Shown: positions 12,451-24,412 of the stretch, one piece after another | Numbering within the stretch: the first letter of the stretch is position 1 | How the letters are laid out: every line of letters begins with the position of its first letter | Assembly: GCF_001949145.1 (NCBI RefSeq) | Contig: NW_019091571.1 | Location: 368,005 to 432,004, forward strand | DNA: 64,000 nt | Source of the DNA: Acanthaster planci | Taxonomy: Eukaryota > Echinodermata > Asteroidea > Valvatida > Acanthasteridae | Direction: 5' to 3' | Position numbers and translations under genes: made by a program | The notes under the pieces: model-generated | Seen by the model: only the letters and a program-made list of their open reading frames with translations | What the model was told of the DNA's origin: nothing | Databases searched by the model: none

Positions 12451-14888
12451 GTATGCCCCCCCGTTACAATTCTTAACAAATCAACGGTAATTAACAACAA
12501 TTAATAACATAGTCATAACCTGTACACAAAGTCCACATAATGCTCTAGTTTTTTCATGGTGAAATTTTTTTGAATTGTGTAAACTTCATTGTTACCTTTT
12601 AATTTTTTCAGTTTTTCACTTGGAAACATTTTTGAATTCTGCTCACTGCAAACATTTGGGGATGAGACTTGTTCTTTCACTGACTGCCAGTTGCCATGTG
12701 CTAAAGGGAACCTTGAATTACAAGCAGAAAACTGAACTTTGCAAAATGTATATATCTCTAGCAGTGTTTGAGGCTGTTATTGCCATAACACTTACATGTA
12801 GTTTTAAAGATGGTACCAGTGGTATGCCTATGCATTTGCATTAGCATAAACGAGGTTTTAAAGAACCCAGATTGAAATGTTGGAAAAAAAATGTAGGCCT
12901 TGACTGAGAATCACCAAAAGATGCCAGATGTTTTTATTTTTGTTGTTTTGTTTTGAGCCAAATGTAAACAACTTTAAAGTGGGGAATTACTGTAAAATTT
13001 GTTTTGTATATTACCCAGCATTAGTTCTGAAATTAATGTTTTAATATCTTTGCAATGTGGCACAGAGTAGCAACTTCCTAACCCATTGATAATAACTCTC
13101 CCTCTGGTAAATGATAATTACATGTAGTAATGATTTTCATTGACCAGTCCTTAGTTGTTCCTTGTAGAGTTCCTTGTATTAAAAGCAGAGTTTATTTAAT
13201 CTGTGTCATTTTTCACGAATAATTTAATTGAAATATTAACATGCACATAGGACATGTCATTTAACCCCTTACTGCCAGTTCAACTGTCAAATTCCTTCAG
13301 AATTTCACAAATTTGCACAAGACGTCAAACAGGACAGTTTGAAGAAGTCAACTTTCTGCACGAAGTGGAACAGATTTATCTAACTTACCCCAGTTTCAGA
13401 TAGGCGTTCAAGACTCATGCCGAACCAAATTAAAAGCAAATATTGAATTGAGTACGGCAAAAGTTAAACTTCTGAAACAATTAAGAGTGACGAGGCATAG
13501 TAGCAGGTGAAAGATTGACGCTTGGAGGCTTTCGGAAAGACAGCAAAGCGACTTCTTTTCAGATGTCACTCCTTTCGTGGGCCAAAGCCAATGCAAATGT
13601 ATGTGTTAAGTTTGCCTGTCTGAAACCAAAATTTAATTGGATCAACCCGAGTCACTCTTACTTCTGTTTGATTCGGCGCGACCCCAGAACGCCTGTATGA
13701 AACAGGTGTAAGTGATTTCTTGTGATGGGTATGTGATCATAGTTAGTTCTGTGATCACCTCTCTAAAAACTTCTGTGCTTTTTGACTTAAATTTTCTCAG
13801 TAACTCCCCACATCCTTTCGGTGAATATTTTACACGATTAAACCAAAATGGGAAACTAACAGAAACAGCCCACAGGGCTGTATGTGCATGTATAGTTGAA
13901 TTGGTAAAGGGCACAGCAGTCCAGCTGTGCATGTACTTGAACTTTTCTGTGAAGTATTTGAACTTTTCACAGAACTGTTCAGTTATGTATTAAATTCATT
14001 TTTGGAAGCATATTTAGCCAGTGGGTTCCAAGCACAATTTTCTTAGCCATGGAGGCTTGTTTGGTAGTGACTGCACGTCACTGGTGCACAAATGACTACC
14101 AACAAAATGAGCACTCCCGATCAACATGGCTCTTTTCAACCAGTGAGGGGGTGCTTCTGCTCAAGTTGGATAGCAGGTTGTTAGGACAAATACACATACC
14201 TACATGTATGCATGTACATGTACATGTATACATAATAACATGAGCTGGTGTTCTACAAATTTGATGCTGTGCATTTATATAAATGTACATGTGCAGTTAC
14301 TTTCTGGTATCTGCCATTTTCTGTGTAAAGGATAATAGAGTGATCACAAGGTGCTCCTAGATATTCTCAAACTTTCTTTGACTCTCGAGGGGTTCTTACA
14401 GTAATTTGGTCCAGGTTTTTGACATGTACTGGTACTTTCACCTATTTACAGTCTCTGGGTTTGAATTTCAAGAGTTGCACTGGTTGCTATCTAAATGGTG
14501 TTACCATGGTGATATGGGGTGATGCAGTCCTTTTGACCGGTATCGGTTTAGTATTGGCCCCGAAATATTTGTTATTGTTCAGTTCCCTAGAACAACAGCT
14601 GTGAGAGATTAGTGAACAATAGGCAACAGAGACGAAGGTCAGACTCCTAGCTCCGGAGAGCACATTTTGCTCAATTGGTCACGTTTAAACACCCACAACA
14701 CCAACCCCCAACTGTTAGTTTAGTGCTGATACAGTTGTTGTAAACTTCTTGTGGCGCTATGGGAGTTGATATTGGTTGAAGGAGTTGTGAAGCTGAAAGA
14801 AATTTTCCAAGTTTTTGGCTGTGGATGTATCGCTGATTTGAGGCATTCTTGGAAGACTTGTGCACGGACAGTCTTTGGTGCATCAGCT
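12451..14888. other. Intron and upstream region of a putative first exon
   Basis: Contains repeat R1 copy 2 (about 14040-14180) and a TACATGTA-rich stretch at about 14200-14226. Upstream of the ATG at 14889, short upstream reading frames start at ATGs near 14759 and 14823. Nothing else is recognised. Confidence 0.5.
14040..14180 (+). repeat. Dispersed repeat family R1, copy 2
   Basis: TGGAGGCTTGTTTGGTAGTG, CTACCAACAAAATGAGCACT and GTGAGGGGGTGCTTCTGCT match the copy at 1279-1466. The middle portion found in the other copies is deleted here. Confidence 0.7.
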
Positions 14889-15168
14889 ATGGCCTTTGAT
14901 CGCTTCCGACTGTGGGCAGAGGAAAAGCTGAATGCTGTCTTTGGTGATGAGGAGGATACCTTAAAGGCAGAGGAACCATCAGCAGAGACAGAAACGACCA
15001 GTCCAGATGAGAATAGTGGTGCCGCGCCCGATGACAAGGCTGCTGAAAATGACAGAAAGGGAATGACCTCCTTCCTGGGGCTGCCAGACTTTCTGTTGAA
15101 GAAGGGTGAAAGCATGAAAGATTTGGATAACAGTACGGATCATGACAGTGGAACGTGCATGTCTGAAG
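14889..15168 (+). CDS. SYT14: Putative alternative first exon of SYT14-like gene
   Basis: The ATG at 14889 starts MAFDRFRLWAEEKLNAVFG, followed by an acidic, threonine/serine-rich region and FLGLPDFLLKKGES. The exon ends at a phase-1 donor (TGAAG|GTATAA). In-frame stops lie at 14721 and 14727, and the frame is open from 14730, so an upstream acceptor cannot be excluded. The first 20 residues could form an amphipathic helix. No homologue is recognised; it is placed in this gene by strand, position and the shared phase-1 donor. Confidence 0.55.
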
Positions 15169-18035
15169 GTATAAATATGGAAAATGACTATTTACCGGTA
15201 CATATCACAGCTATGTCATTGTTTGTAATTTTAGGTGCTAGTAACAGCCTTGGCGTGTAATAGATTGCATATATGTACATGAACCTTTCCAGGGAAATCA
15301 ATATTTCAAGATTTTCCCATTTTGGGGTATCAGCATTTACGCAGAAAATTCTGAAGAGAATTCCATAGGGAGGCTATTTGTTGGAGGATTATACATGTAC
15401 ATGTGTATATGCTGATTGTGTGCATGTTGTTTTTATGGTGATCCCTGATCCTGCCACACCCACCCAATTCTTGCCCTGCCCATCTCCCTGCCAAAGATTG
15501 TTTTAACCCTAATGTAGGCCGAGAATCAACAATAACACATCATCCTGATGTTCCACTTCAGGAATGTATTTTAAACAGCTACTAAGTACATGTAAAGTTT
15601 CAGTAAAGTTGGGACAAATTTACAGAACTTTGACAAGAGTAATCAAAGCTAGAAATCTTCTGTCTGTTTGCAGCAGACCAGAAAGCATTTCATTTCCTTT
15701 TTACATAAAGGTGCAAACTACCGGTATAAGTTATTTTGGACTCAAAAATATTAAAATACTAGTATCTACAGACATGCATAATATCACCAAATGAATTCAT
15801 TTTGACGTCACCAAAACACTACGCAATAGCATATCTGTATTTCTTAGTTTGCCACAGCTCTTGCACAAGATTTTTGAAAATACCATTTGTGCAAGAGTTA
15901 CAGAACGTGCATGTTGAAAGGAAAGGGAAGAAAAATAATGGAGCCAAAAACCTGAAATTCATAATAAAGCAGTTGATAATTATGACAGCACTTTAGTTTT
16001 CACTTACAAAACATGTCTTTGTCTGGATCCATGCCAAGTTTCATCCATGTCAAACTTGTGGCTCTTGAGATACGGTACTTCCCTGTAAAGAATGTAACTA
16101 TGGCATTTATTCAACCCTGTGGAGTTCAAACTCACTGATCTTATTGTGTTTACCAGCGGGGGGGGGGACAAGACGAATGTCAGAGAGATTTGGTCCCCTT
16201 GAGATCAATGGTCCAAATTCATGTCTGCTAGGAAATTGTTCAGGAATTTGGTACGGGGGGGCTTTTGTAAATAATGGACTGATTGCATCCACTGCATGTA
16301 GAGTGGGTAGTGCTGCCAAAGCAAAGTGTGTTTTGAGTGGTGTTTACAAAAAATAAAGCCGATTTATGATATTGTACCAAGCACATCAGCAGTCTGAGTA
16401 TGGTACCTACCGGTGGCTTTATTTTGGTAAATGATACTTATGAAACATTTTGCATTTGGTGGACACCGTGTTAAATTTGTTGATATTTTATACCCACTAT
16501 AGATCACATGACTTACATGTAGTTGGTGCAATTGGTCTATTGTACAGCCAATCAGATATTATTTAACAAAGATGTACGGTACGTGTACATAGAGAAGTAA
16601 GACAAATACATGAAAGTGTAACTATTCAGATTGTACCGTTGGTAAGACTGATCAATATTCTCTCTGAATGCGTTATGCAAGGCAAGCTGCAATGGGAGGG
16701 ACATTTTTTCCTGTGCTTTCATGGATCTTTTGCTCAGGGGCCATCTTAGAGGGCACAAGTCTGTTGCCTCATCTCTATCAGCCATCTTAAAGGGCATATG
16801 TCTTTTGTACAGCAGCCATACCACAGGGCAGTACTTTTATTTCACCAGGGTAAAATGTTCTTTCAAAAGCAAAACCGAATTGACAAAAGCCCTCTGGTCT
16901 ATTTCTTCATGTAACAGAAAGGAAAATCATGCAGTATAGAATATTTGAAACCCAGCACATACATTACACTATGTTGCAAGGGAGGCCCCCACAAGCATGA
17001 TGCTTTTAAGCTATATTAGGCCCTAGTCTTTGTGTGTGCTTTGTCCGCCGTGAAAACCAGAAAAGAATTCGAAAAGGTTCTTACAACACAAGAGAAGAGT
17101 TAAACACAAAAAGGGTCTCCTTTGTTGTAATATCATGTATAAAATATATACATCACAATACTACCTGAAACTGTGGCATTCTATGTTATGTAATCTTGGC
17201 CTAGAATCTTGTGTACTTTTGTGCACACAGTGTTCATGATGTCACGCCCACTAGTGTGATTATTGGCTTAGGCAGGCTGATATGTGTCAGTTGAGTTGTG
17301 CTTGGTGTGGCTGGAGTTTGAACCAGCACCTAGATGATTCTTCCCAGCCCTTTTTCAGTCAAAGGACTTCCTTGTGTGACCTAAGGTATGACCGCTGAGG
17401 AGTCAAAAATATTCAGAGAATTGACCTCTACTGTGGACCAGTACTGATGTAGCAGTGAGATTCTGGGCAGGGAGACCTATTGTGTTGTGTTACTGGTGCA
17501 TGATGCATAAGGCATTGTGACTGTGCAGACACACTGCATCTGCTGGTGTAGCCATGCAAGGTACATGTACATATACTGTACTGTACCTTTGATGGTTTTA
17601 CCTTTGACTTCTGGTGGCAATGAAGCAGTCAGCATGTGAGTCCTATACCAATGTATAGCGGAGAAGTATTGAATTTGGACCTATGGTGAGCCTAACACCA
17701 TGAGCACGTACGGACTGTACTGTATGTGTACTCAACTTTATTGTGTAAGCCTTTATGTTCATTTGAACATCTGCAAGCTGCATGTACTGTACTAACACAA
17801 GTTGGTGAAGTACTGAAGAGATTTTGTGGAGCCTTGATGTATGAGTGTGCTGACTCAACTTCTGGAATGGTGATAATCACTAGTACAGCTACCTGATTTG
17901 TCACTTGGAAACTGATTTACTTGAATCACATGAGAGGCTGCATTGCTACGATCACGAGACTGCTCTGGTCACGAGTTAAGTTGGACTCTCTTGGTGTTGA
18001 ACTATTCAGTTGAGTTGATCACTATTTTTTGAGCC
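15169..18035. other. Intron, no gene seen
   Basis: AT-rich DNA with scattered TACATGTA motifs (15397, 17563). Around 17270-17340 a minus-strand GGTTCAAACTCC resembles a tRNA-type B box but no SINE body was established. Confidence 0.45.
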
Positions 18036-18453
18036 ATGGGGAAGAAAAGGAGCTTGTGTTGCTGCTGTCTGCGCCCTGTTGATGATGCCACTGAGGACCC
18101 TGTCTCTAGCACGCCCAATGAGAACACACCCTTGATGTCCTCTGGCCTGACCACAGTCTCCGAACTCAACAAGAGCGGGGCTGTCTCAGCGCCGGATGCC
18201 CAAAATGGCCGACACCAGCATGTACCCGATGTGATCGTGATCAGTGCGACCGATATAAACGGTGACAAAAAATCGGACAAAAGCAAGAGCGACAGCAGCA
18301 AAGTGTCACTCCAGGAAGAATTGCCTGTGCAGACTACCGAGACAGACTCCCAGGTTTTAGAGAAACCTGAAAAACAGGATGATAAAGGGAAGGCCTTCTC
18401 TTTTACATTTAAAACTATTGGCGATTTGAAGGCATCTATCGGTGCAAGCAAAG
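18036..18453 (+). CDS. SYT14: Putative alternative first exon of SYT14-like gene with dual-lipidation-type N-terminus
   Basis: The ATG at 18036 is in good initiation context (GAGCCATGG), directly preceded by an in-frame TGA at 18030. The product begins MGKKRSLCCCCLRP: glycine at 2, serine at 6 and basic residues fit the N-myristoylation pattern, and four adjacent cysteines fit palmitoylation. About 139 residues follow, hydrophilic and rich in serine, threonine and lysine, ending FKTIGDLKASIGASK. The exon closes at a phase-1 donor (CAAAG|GTAAGA). It would replace the transmembrane helix by a lipid anchor. Lipidation is inferred from motif; membership of the gene from phase and position. Confidence 0.68.
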
Positions 18454-20731
18454 GTAAGATGTTTTTTAGGTGCAATGTTACATTGTAGGAAGGAGGCTTC
18501 AAATGGATACTTTTAAGTTTCGTATTTGTGACCCACTCCAGGAAAAGGCAATATAAAAATTATATTATAATTAAATAAGTCGCACCATGCATTTACGAGC
18601 AATGCTCCGCTCAATGTTGGATTCAAAAATTCCTTTATTCTGACAGAATCATTGAAAATAGTAATTCTTTAGTCCTTGTGCGAATTTTGAAGGTGGTTGT
18701 AACACAAGAACATGTTGGTTGCTAAGTAAGATTTAAATGCTTACAACCCACATCAGAGCCAGGTATTTCTCGGTTTTGCATTTCAATTGCCTGGAACTAA
18801 TTAATATGCCAATGTGTCATAGCTCCGGAACAGGAAAGGCTATGGAGCTCAATCATAGATGTACATGTATATCAAATGAAAGGTAACAATGTGGGCTTTC
18901 CAGTCATGTATATAACTTGTTTTTTTTTTTTGCAGCTTATATCACCTTTTCCTGGAGCAGGTCACATTTACAGTTTCAAAATAACAACGGAAAGAGACTA
19001 ATCCGACAAGGCATTATGACATTGATGTGGCATTTGCATACAGGTTGTATTTACGGTATGGACGTGTACATTTATCTTCAAGCAAAGTTGAATTCTCAAC
19101 TCTGATTGTTCGTCCATGGCAACAAACAGTACGACATATAACTGTTCTAACTCAATGCAGTGCGCTTTTTACACTAAAGCAAATTGTACAACTCTGCAAA
19201 ATTTACTGTAAATTCAAAGATGGCGTGTTTGCGCACATAGGCCATTATAAAATCTTTGTTGCCCGCCAGGTTTTCTTGAAGAGAAATTCGCTATCATGCT
19301 CGCGCTTATGGAACACAGAATAATGTAGTGCATCTGTGGTCCACTCGCACTTGGTGAGAACTGATCAATACTGCACATGTACATGTACATGCGTGTTTAA
19401 AATATGTCTTGGACGGTAGTGGGACCTCATGACTTGCAAAAAAAAGCACAGGTATCAAGTCACTCCTCTGAGGGTGTGTCTACAGCTCACAAGAACTGGG
19501 GGGTACTTTATGTGGTGCTTTAAGCAAGCATAAGATACTACGCAAGTTGTGGGTACAGGATGAAACTCTTTGGTGACTATTTCATGGATATTCCATTTTC
19601 TTCCAGTCTCGCCCTGACTGCAGTAGTCAGAAAATTGTTTGGTAGGAAACCCTTGGAAATGGTTGCAACCTTTTCAAAAAGAGGACTTTTGCTAGTGTGC
19701 ACCCTCCAAAATATGCTCATAACAAATTTGTTTAAATGGCCATTGTGAATTGAACTGTGACTGTAATGCTTCATTGCAGATCTTAACTTTATTTCATAAT
19801 TTGGTTATTATTTCCAGTAATATAATAAATAGACATAATTTGCTTTTTACATGTGGGAAGTTGGGCCATTTGACCAAAAGTCGGGTACAGAGTGGTTGTA
19901 AAATAGTCTTGGAAGTCAGATGTTTAAATTAATCTGACTTGGATATTGTGCCTTGTGTTTTGCGTTGTTAGCCTGTTGGCTTGCCATCACCCGAACAGGT
20001 GTTCTTTTCTTTCACATTGAGAAACGAAGCCCAAAGTCTACGGCTTTGGTTTGGATTGTAAATTTTGGCTTGAAATATATAAGGCAAAAAACTGCAAGGA
20101 ATGTAAGTTGAAATGTTCATACTTCAATAACCCTGCTGGTGCCCCTTGGAGGTCAATTAGGGTGAAACGTAAAGCCTGCAGAGTTTGGATAGACTTTTAA
20201 TATTTCAGGTAAATTGTACAGTTGTACAGGTACAAGTACGTTGTACTTGATGTCCATAGTTTTCCCCAGCTTGAATTAGCCTACTGCTACATGTACGTAC
20301 GTTGGAATGTTCCAAAGAATGTAAATTCTCTGGAGTTTTAGGAAAAGCCTTTCACTGTTTGTCCTATGGCAATCAGTGTTAGGTACATACCAACACCGCA
20401 AGGTGATAATGTCATTTGAGGCTACAGATGCTGGTGAGAGTACCCACCCTGGTAGTGTGATGATATATTTCATCGTCGGGACAAAGTCGAAAAGTCACAT
20501 TGATGAGTAACAGGAAGAGGTGTGGGTATTCGCCATTCAGCTATAGCCCTCAGTTGAATGAAAGACACTGAACTTCACAAATGTTTTCTAGGGTAAAACT
20601 TCTGTCGTTATGAGCCATCGCATGCTTTAAATTGTGGGTCTGTGCACTGATGTGCCATCTTGCTGCCTCACTTGGCAGTGAAGTCTGATGGCTGTATCCT
20701 TGCTTATCTGTGTTTGCATTCTTTAACCCAA

Positions 20732-20940
20732 ACTCCCCAGAGTGATTTACCAGGAACCATACCCATTCACACAAATTCCAACACCATATGGTATACTGTG
20801 CACAAAAACTGTTGTTTATTTTGGGTATGCCTGAACCCATGTTAAAGCACAAGTAGTTTAGGGGTACAGTACCCAGTGCCACAAATTCACACACTTTACT
20901 GGTGTTCAATTCTGTGTGGTTAGGGAAGGTTAGGGTTAAT
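20732..20940 (+). repeat. Dispersed repeat R3, copy in forward orientation
   Basis: About 209 bp from ACTCCCCAGAGTGATTTAC to GGTTAGGGAAGGTTAGGG. The reverse complement lies at 34424-34639 with high similarity over the whole length. Both copies contain the inner palindrome GGGGTACAGTACCC. Confidence 0.85.
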
Positions 20941-22339
20941 GTAAAATATCAAGGTCGGTTCGGTGAAACTCAAGATGCAACAATTAACTGAGCATTTTAT
21001 TTTGTTCTTTACAATGTACTTGTACATTGACTTTCAGTGCTGTGATCAAATACTTGCATGGAGCAATCCACTCTTTGCAATAACAAGAGACAGGATTGAT
21101 ATAGCAACGTTATCTCTTTGGTGGGAATTCCCCATGTGGACTTACAGGGGCGTGACCAATCTCTATTGAAATGTAAGGTTTTCAGGTATGACATTTTGTA
21201 CATCGGGTTTGCTCACAAGCCTGGTTGTAACAACCTCCTACCAGCCTGTTGACCCCTTTCTTTGTTGATTAGGGGGACACAACTAGAGTGGAGTAGAGCA
21301 CCCGACGCGAATTCATTCTGCCCCAAACAAGCACAAAAAAATTGTCAGTGCCTAAGATTTTGAAATACTCTGTTTTGGGGAATGAGGAGTTGGCACTGTA
21401 CGTACATGTAGTAAAAATCAGTTCTCTCCAATATGTACCATATTTCTCAGAGTAACTTCATATTTTGCATCTCTCCAGGACACTTCCATGAAGTGATATA
21501 TTCTATGATGGTAGGTCATGTACATGTACAGGGGCTAAGTTGAAGTTAAACATATGGTCCACCAGCATGGGCTTGCCTGACAGTGTGTGTTCAAAAACCA
21601 AAGAGAAATGAGACATAAATCCACTCTTAGTCTTGGTTCAAGACGTTATGAATTGTTGTACCAGTACATCTACAATTAGCACTTAAAAATATATTCAACC
21701 TTGCCACCCGTACCAACGTACATTCCCAGGTTGTGTTTTATACCGAGTATCCTCCAGCACCAACTTGTTTAAAACTTATCAAGTCCATTGATGTTGATGC
21801 TAAAACTTCTATCCTCCCATGTTTTGTCCATTGTCATCTATTGTCTTAAGTGTCAATAGATCTATATTTGTGGTACTTCGAGGACCTTTGTGCAGTTTCA
21901 ATTTCTTGAACGAGAAACCTGTGGACAAAAGTATCAACCTGTTTTCAGTTTACAAGAAATCTTGAGAGCTTTTAAAGTGTTTTATGTCCACACCTGTTTT
22001 GTACAATGTACATGTACCAATACGTGTACTTTGGCTCTCTTCATCAAGTGAGAATTAATTAATTGTACTTTAATTTTTTGTATACTGTAAACTCAGGAAA
22101 CGTGTAATGCTTTGCTGAGACTAATGAAGTGTATGGATTCATGACAGTACACAGGTCAAAAGGAATTCACATTTTCCTCGTTAAATACCAGTTTTAGAAA
22201 TGATCAGTCTGTACCTGTGCCTTGATTTCTGAACTTGTACGCTGTGCATTCAGCTATGCATAAACAGGTAGAAATCTAAAGCATGTTGGGTGTCTTGACG
22301 ATTTGCATGTTCAGATTTTTTGGCGTGTAGGCAAGAAAT

Positions 22340-22560
22340 AGAATGTGGGGTTTGTAGCATCTGAACATGGGGTTGGGGGTTCGAATCCTAGGAGGTGGTA
22401 ACATGTCATGACCTTTGGGAAGTCGCTTGATGCCCATTGGTCCTTCTCCACTAGGGGTAAAAATGGTTCCCTGTGGAGGCACAGATGGTTGTAACATCTG
22501 ATGAACCATTTGCACCCATATTGGCTCAGGCACTTCAAATTTTAGACACTGTACTCCCCA
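22340..22560 (+). mobile_element. tRNA-derived SINE relic
   Basis: A perfect pol III B-box type sequence, GGTTCGAATCC at 22378-22388, is followed by a body with ACCTTTGGGAAGTCGCTTGA, TGCCCATTGGTCCTTCTCCA and AGGGGTAAAAATGG. These are hallmarks of tRNA-derived SINEs known from sea urchins and amphioxus. The A box is not clear, so the promoter is probably decayed. Confidence 0.65.
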
Positions 22561-23919
22561 GGGGGCTGAAATGGTTTTAGGAATGTTTATGGACGTGATT
22601 AACAGGGATAATAATGATGAAGGCCTCTTGATCAAGTTCTCGTTACCACCCTCAAGTTTACATGGCACAGTTTGTTCAATCATGAAAAGGCATGGTACAG
22701 TATGTGCTCTGTGACAGTTGTGTTTTTACAATGTACTCACAAGTGGCTTGTAAAACCATGGCTTGCTGTCAGTGCACACTTGTACATATATGTATACATA
22801 CATACTACATTCACAAAGTGTAAAAATGTCTCATGCATAAAATACAACCCTCTTTAAAAATTTTGTGGGAAATATCTGAAAGTAATCAACATTGATATTT
22901 TGGCAGTCTTTAACTTCCCTTATGAATATCAAGCAAAATGAGTGTTTATTGAGGTGTTTCTGATGGAGTTAACTTTGCTTGCAGTGTACCGGTAGTCGTT
23001 TGAAATTTGTCACTGTTCTCTGTAAACCCAGTACATGTATGTACATGAACAACTGCGTCAGACTGGAATTAGTTGCTGAAATTTGCTGCTTCATGGGGCA
23101 GATAAAAAAATTTATTGGCTTCAGTGCACAGCTGGCAGCTGCTAACATGAGACACTCTGTAGGTCACGCACGTATGTGCACAAAAGGACATGTACATGTA
23201 CATTATGTACAATGTATGTGACATTTCATTCTTGCTATTCTTGTTAGAGGAAGGGTTTGTCCGCGGAAGTCTTGCATACCCATTTTTGGACCGAAGTCCG
23301 GTTCAGAAGTTGATGTTATTTTGCAGATAACTTCGTCATATAATGCAAAAGGCAGTGGTAACAAAATTATGTCCAGACACCAAATCCTAGCTATCAGTGA
23401 AAGATTACTGATGCGTTACGATCAGTACCATACTCATGTAAGCCTGCGTGTGTTTGTATCTGTACATGTGTACACTGTAGATTGCTGACATTAAGACAAC
23501 AGCTTCTGCTGGTAGGCGTAAGTGCAGCTTTGCTTAATATCAGCATTGATAATTTTATGCTGAGTGTTGAGCTGTAAAGACATGTACATGTGCACAAGGT
23601 ACCAGGTACTCTGCATTCTGCACTAGAACGTGGTCTCTTGTTTCACCTGTGTACCGGTGTATCATCACAATATGAGTCGGTTATTTATATTACATCTGTA
23701 GAGCTGTAGGTATTGATGTCACTGACAAAGGGTGTTTTTTTTTTCTCTTTGCCGTGACCTGAAGTCTGACATAGCCATGCCGCCTTGCCCGGTATCTTGT
23801 AATCCATCTATTTGCACATCAGATGTCTGCTGTGCAAACTACCCTTTGGGATGGAATTGCCAAGTATGACTTGAAGGTCAGGGTGTGCAGGAGTGAGTGC
23901 TCTGTAAATTTTCAGGATC

Positions 23920-24412
23920 ATGTCGTTGCCTGACTTGTTCCGAAGGTACCTAAACTGGTGCAGCTGTTCAGAACTGGCCTACAGCGAGACGAGCTCAGAG
24001 CTCTCTTTTGGCGATCCCACCCCTCTTCTCAAGGACTGGTGTATCATTCCCTCTATGGGTGAACATCTCCAGGTTGAGACTTCCTCTCACTGGCCCGACG
24101 ATGCATGCTCCAGTACCTCTAGCACGCCAGACATCATTCTGACCCGGACGGATGCAAGCTCTCAGTACCTTTACCGTAGACCGCCTTCCCCTAAGCCGCC
24201 CTCGCTATACTTCACCAGTCCCAAGGTGGGCATGGCTAGACACTCTGCTTATTCCTCATCAGCCCCCACTGCAGTGAGACCACGAAGGACTCACGACCCT
24301 AGTCACAAATACGGTGCAATGGGCAAACAAACCAACTCAAGGAAACCGTATTCATACGAACCCATCCAAGATGAACTTTTGACAATGCAGATGCAAAGTC
24401 GTAGTCTCTATG
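23920..24412 (+). CDS. SYT14: Putative alternative first exon of SYT14-like gene
   Basis: The ATG at 23920 lies just after an in-frame TAA (23905). The exon encodes about 164 residues: MSLPDLFRRYLNWCSCSELA, then a region rich in serine, threonine and proline (RRPPSPKPPSLYFTSP), ending QDELLTMQMQSRSLY. It closes at the strong phase-1 donor CTATG|GTAAGT. An acceptor-like TTTTCAG sits at 23915, but using it would need phase 2, unlike all other upstream exons, so a first exon is favoured. The start is amphipathic with two nearby cysteines. No homologue is recognised. Confidence 0.62.

Larger units (their letters stand above)
18454..23919. other. Long intron, no gene seen
   Basis: Contains one copy of an inverted dispersed repeat (20732-20940) and a tRNA-derived SINE (about 22340-22560). 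A good acceptor at about 18935 and another near 23242 were examined but lack matching donors. Confidence 0.5.

Noticed and set aside
18917-19105. Possible exon after the strong acceptor at about 18935
   Set aside because: No suitable phase-1 donor closes the open stretch and the peptide has no recognisable features.
22378-22388. A tRNA gene, suggested by GGTTCGAATCC
   Set aside because: No cloverleaf arms or A box around it; the downstream body is that of a SINE.
23243-23332. Open stretch after a TTGTTAG acceptor (EEGFVRGSLAYPF)
   Set aside because: No GT donor in the required phase before the stop.
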